A stretch of DNA of 64,000 nucleotides, taken from the NCBI GenBank assembly GCA_048595745.1, contig CP184361.1; one strand, given 5' to 3'. Positions within the stretch are counted from its first letter, which is position 1, and each line of letters starts with the position of its first letter. The notes beneath the pieces were generated by a model. It was not told the origin of the DNA. It ran no database searches and saw nothing but the letters and a program-made list of their open reading frames with translations. This DNA is from Aquipseudomonas alcaligenes_A (lineage in GTDB: Bacteria; Pseudomonadota; Gammaproteobacteria; Pseudomonadales; Pseudomonadaceae). A program made the position numbers and the translations under genes. This document shows, piece after piece, positions 62,426 to 64,000 of this stretch.

Positions 62426-63235
62426 TTGATCTTGGACTACACGCTTCTTCTCAACGAGGTTGTTCGAATAACCGAAAAGGCGGGCAGACTTCTGGTCGCT
62501 GAATGGGAGCGGCCTGAGGGGCCACGTGGCTCTGGCGACAAGGCCGACATTGACCTTGAAATTGAATCGCAACTGCGCCCGGAGCTCCTAGCACTTCTGA
62601 GCTGCGATTTTTGGGGAGAGGAGACTGGATTCAACCTAACAGGCCACGAGTATTGCTGGGTGGTTGACCCAAACGATGGCACTACGGACTTTCTAAAGGG
62701 GCTTAAAGGGTCAGCTATTTCAGTTGGCCTGCTCCAAGATTCGCAACCAATTCTGGGCGTCGTATATGCTCCGGTGCTTGAAAATCGGCCTTGTGACTGC
62801 ATTGCCTGGGCGAAGGGGATGTTCTCTGTTCAGCGAAATGGACTACCGGTTAATACGCAGCTGACCCAGCGAGAATGGTCTGAACAGAGTGCGGTGATGG
62901 TGAGCGCAGCTGCAGTGTCAAAGCCAGCTGTTAACGCGGAGCTATGTTCGCCCGGTCATTTTGTCGCTATGCCAAGCATCGCCTACAGACTTGCTCGCGT
63001 AGCAGCCGGGGATGGCGATGTTGGAGTGTCAATCTTCCCCGTATCTGCTCATGACGTGGTGGCTGGTCATGCACTATTGATCGGAGCTGGTGGTGTTTTG
63101 CTTGATCAAGACGGTGAGGCCATCACCTATTCTACGGTGGACAGCCTGAAGATTGTTTCGCAGCGTTGCTTCGGAGGTTCGCATGCTGGCTGCCAAGCGC
63201 TGGTCCGGCGTGACTGGGGCAAACTACTCCGTTAA
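62426..63235 (+). CDS. Inositol-monophosphatase-family protein (CysQ-like)
   Basis: 269 residues. The metal site is WGEETGFN with WVVDPNDGTTDFLKG (canonical DP-x-DGT), and FPVSAHDVVAGHALLIGAGG is the C-terminal metal motif (usually WDxAAG; here altered to HDVVAG). The family dephosphorylates inositol phosphate, PAP or related nucleotides. The start is TTG at 62426 or TTG at 62432; no ATG is available. The variant motif and its location at the island end are unusual for housekeeping CysQ, so a defence-linked or accessory role is possible. Confidence 0.7.
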   Translation: MILDYTLLLNEVVRITEKAGRLLVAEWERPEGPRGSGDKADIDLEIESQLRPELLALLSCDFWGEETGFNLTGHEYCWVVDPNDGTTDFLKGLKGSAISVGLLQDSQPILGVVYAPVLENRPCDCIAWAKGMFSVQRNGLPVNTQLTQREWSEQSAVMVSAAAVSKPAVNAELCSPGHFVAMPSIAYRLARVAAGDGDVGVSIFPVSAHDVVAGHALLIGAGGVLLDQDGEAITYSTVDSLKIVSQRCFGGSHAGCQALVRRDWGKLLR

Positions 63236-63292
63236 GAGCTTGGTTCACCTGTCGATTCTGAGTGAGAGGAGGTGGGGTTGGGAGATAGCTGT

Positions 63293-63330
63293 GTTTTCTA
63301 TCTCCCTGACCTGAGTATTTGCTCACAAAA
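63293..63330. repeat. Right terminal inverted repeat of the island
   Basis: Read from 63330 leftward on the minus strand, it matches 21694-21729 with scattered differences, and it abuts the resumed comM coding sequence at 63331. Confidence 0.75.
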
Positions 63331-63451
63331 GCCGCCACCAGCTGGAAGCGTGCCGGGAAGCGCACCTTGTCGCGGGCCCGGGCGATCACGATATGGCCGG
63401 ACTCCAGAGGCTCGCGAAGGACCTCGAGGACCTTGCGGTCGAACTCGGGCA
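63331..63451 (-). pseudogene. comM: comM internal fragment between two elements
   Basis: About 40 codons read PEFDRKVLEVLREPLESG, then IVIARARDKVRFPARFQLVAA. In intact ComM this leads straight into MNPCPCG, which is the first residue set of the fragment at 21687. The upstream end breaks at PEFDRK, where ComM should have an ADEL-type lead-in; instead the second element starts. The piece is therefore the comM sequence caught between two insertions about 120 bases apart. Confidence 0.9.
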
Positions 63452-64000
63452 TTAGTCTACCTTGATACATGTTAAGGGAGGCTTATATGGACGTTCTGTG
63501 GCCGAAAGAGAATGACCAAACACGAATTAACTGTGTTTTGAAAAAGCACGGACTGCTTTCGCTTTTCCCTCCGCAATACAGCTATGCCCACTTTAGGTTG
63601 CCAATAATTTTAATGAGCGATGGGTCAATAAATTATACGGCTTATATGTTTCTAAGAGAAAAAAGCCAGATGGCCAAATCTGTAAGGCCAACAAGGACGA
63701 TAAAAACATATGCAGAAAGCCTGAAGAGCTGGTTTGTCTATCTTGATATGGTGGGTATTGGCTGGAGAGAGACGAGCATCAGGAATTTATTTATGTACAG
63801 GCAGTACATGATAGAAAAATCTGGTCTAGACAGGGGGCGCACGTTAAGTCCGGCAACGATAAATCTTCGAGTTACAGTCGTTGCAGAGTTTTATCGATAC
63901 AGTTGGAGTCGTTCTGGGCAGGTTTCTGATAGCTACATTTCAAGCAAGCTGAAGCAGCTGGATAAATTTAAGTCCATTCGAGTTAGAGGGAAGCAAAAAA
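63452..64000. mobile_element. Second element in comM (continues past window)
   Basis: At about 63451 the comM frame gives way to AT-rich DNA with a GTTAAGGGAGG ribosome site and a recombinase gene. It is the left end of another integrated element, separate from the 41.6-kb island. The right end is outside the window. Confidence 0.7.
63487..64000 (+). CDS. Tyrosine recombinase, N-terminal part (cut by window end)
   Basis: ATG 63487 with AGGGAGG upstream; 171 codons are visible. An N-terminal core-binding domain of the phage integrase type is clear (SVRPTRTIKTYAESLKSWFVYL; LSPATINLRVTVVAEFYRYSW). The catalytic domain lies beyond the window. Its layout resembles the island integrase at 26318 (both have a DG/SG strand then a TxxTYAxxL helix) but the sequences differ. 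It is probably the integrase of the second element. Confidence 0.82.
   Translation, partial: MDVLWPKENDQTRINCVLKKHGLLSLFPPQYSYAHFRLPIILMSDGSINYTAYMFLREKSQMAKSVRPTRTIKTYAESLKSWFVYLDMVGIGWRETSIRNLFMYRQYMIEKSGLDRGRTLSPATINLRVTVVAEFYRYSWSRSGQVSDSYISSKLKQLDKFKSIRVRGKQK

Larger units (their letters stand above)
21688..63330. mobile_element. Genomic island inserted in comM (about 41.6 kb)
   Basis: The left edge is where comM coding stops at MNPCPCG (21687) and the right edge is where it resumes with FQLVAA (63331). Just inside each edge are imperfect inverted repeats (21694-21729 and 63293-63330). A recombinase operon lies at the left end. Base composition drops inside, most clearly in 21.7-27.7 kb. 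Cargo includes a hydrocarbon-oxidation-like module, CBASS, an RloC-like gene, a STAND-nuclease, an MvaT paralogue and several broken genes. No short direct target duplication longer than a few bases is evident. Confidence 0.88.

Noticed and set aside
1..64000. CRISPR array
   Set aside because: No regularly spaced direct repeats; repeats seen are dispersed palindromes or a two-unit tandem.

Overview
The window is Pseudomonas chromosome interrupted by mobile DNA. Positions 1-21687 are GC-rich core genome. As recalled from P. aeruginosa PAO1, the gene order matches roughly PA5309 down to PA5290: FAD oxidoreductase, Lrp-type regulator, dadA-ridA-dadX, HTH-cupin regulator, cytochrome c5, rep, GGDEF/EAL protein, MATE exporter, LysR regulator, glutamine amidotransferase, BCCT transporter, comM. 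The core genes centre on D-alanine/L-alanine catabolism, polyamine or betaine metabolism and c-di-GMP turnover.

comM (YifB-type AAA protein, minus strand) is broken in three. Its 3' part is at 21220-21687, a piece of about 120 bp is at 63331-63451, and the 5' part lies beyond the window. Between the first two pieces is a genomic island of about 41.6 kb (21688-63330). It is bounded by imperfect terminal inverted repeats of about 36 bp. A second element starts at about 63452 with its own tyrosine recombinase and runs off the window.

Island layout: (i) 21774-27688, four overlapping genes encoding three large tyrosine recombinases and one small protein, the likely integration module; (ii) 27.7-31.0 kb, small regulators and gene debris, an AbrB-fold protein, a HAD phosphatase-like protein and an MvaT-family nucleoid protein; (iii) 31515-35406, a frameshifted nuclease-STAND NTPase (Avs-like); (iv) 36.2-48.9 kb, a catabolic module with two AraC and one MalT-like LuxR regulators, a DUF1302/DUF1329 pair, a GMC alcohol dehydrogenase, a XylA-like reductase and a XylM/AlkB-like membrane hydroxylase. 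Relics of one IS3-type end lie on both sides of it; (v) 49.2-50.5 kb, a decayed IS3-family element; (vi) 50.5-58.3 kb, a defence cluster with an RloC-like ATPase/anticodon nuclease candidate, an AAA ATPase, a CapV + CD-NTase CBASS pair and a divergent DisA_N (DAC-fold) protein; (vii) 58.6-63.2 kb, hypothetical and broken genes, a zinc-finger membrane protein paired with a PIN-like nuclease, and an inositol-monophosphatase-family protein.

Degenerate palindromic repeats built on TTTTGGCCG lie in the gaps between many island cargo genes, as if the cargo was acquired in small units. The best candidates for new biology are the DAC-fold protein next to CBASS, the Zn-finger-TM/PIN pair, the STAND-nuclease and the double insertion into comM. 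All functional calls come from reading motifs; no database search was run.
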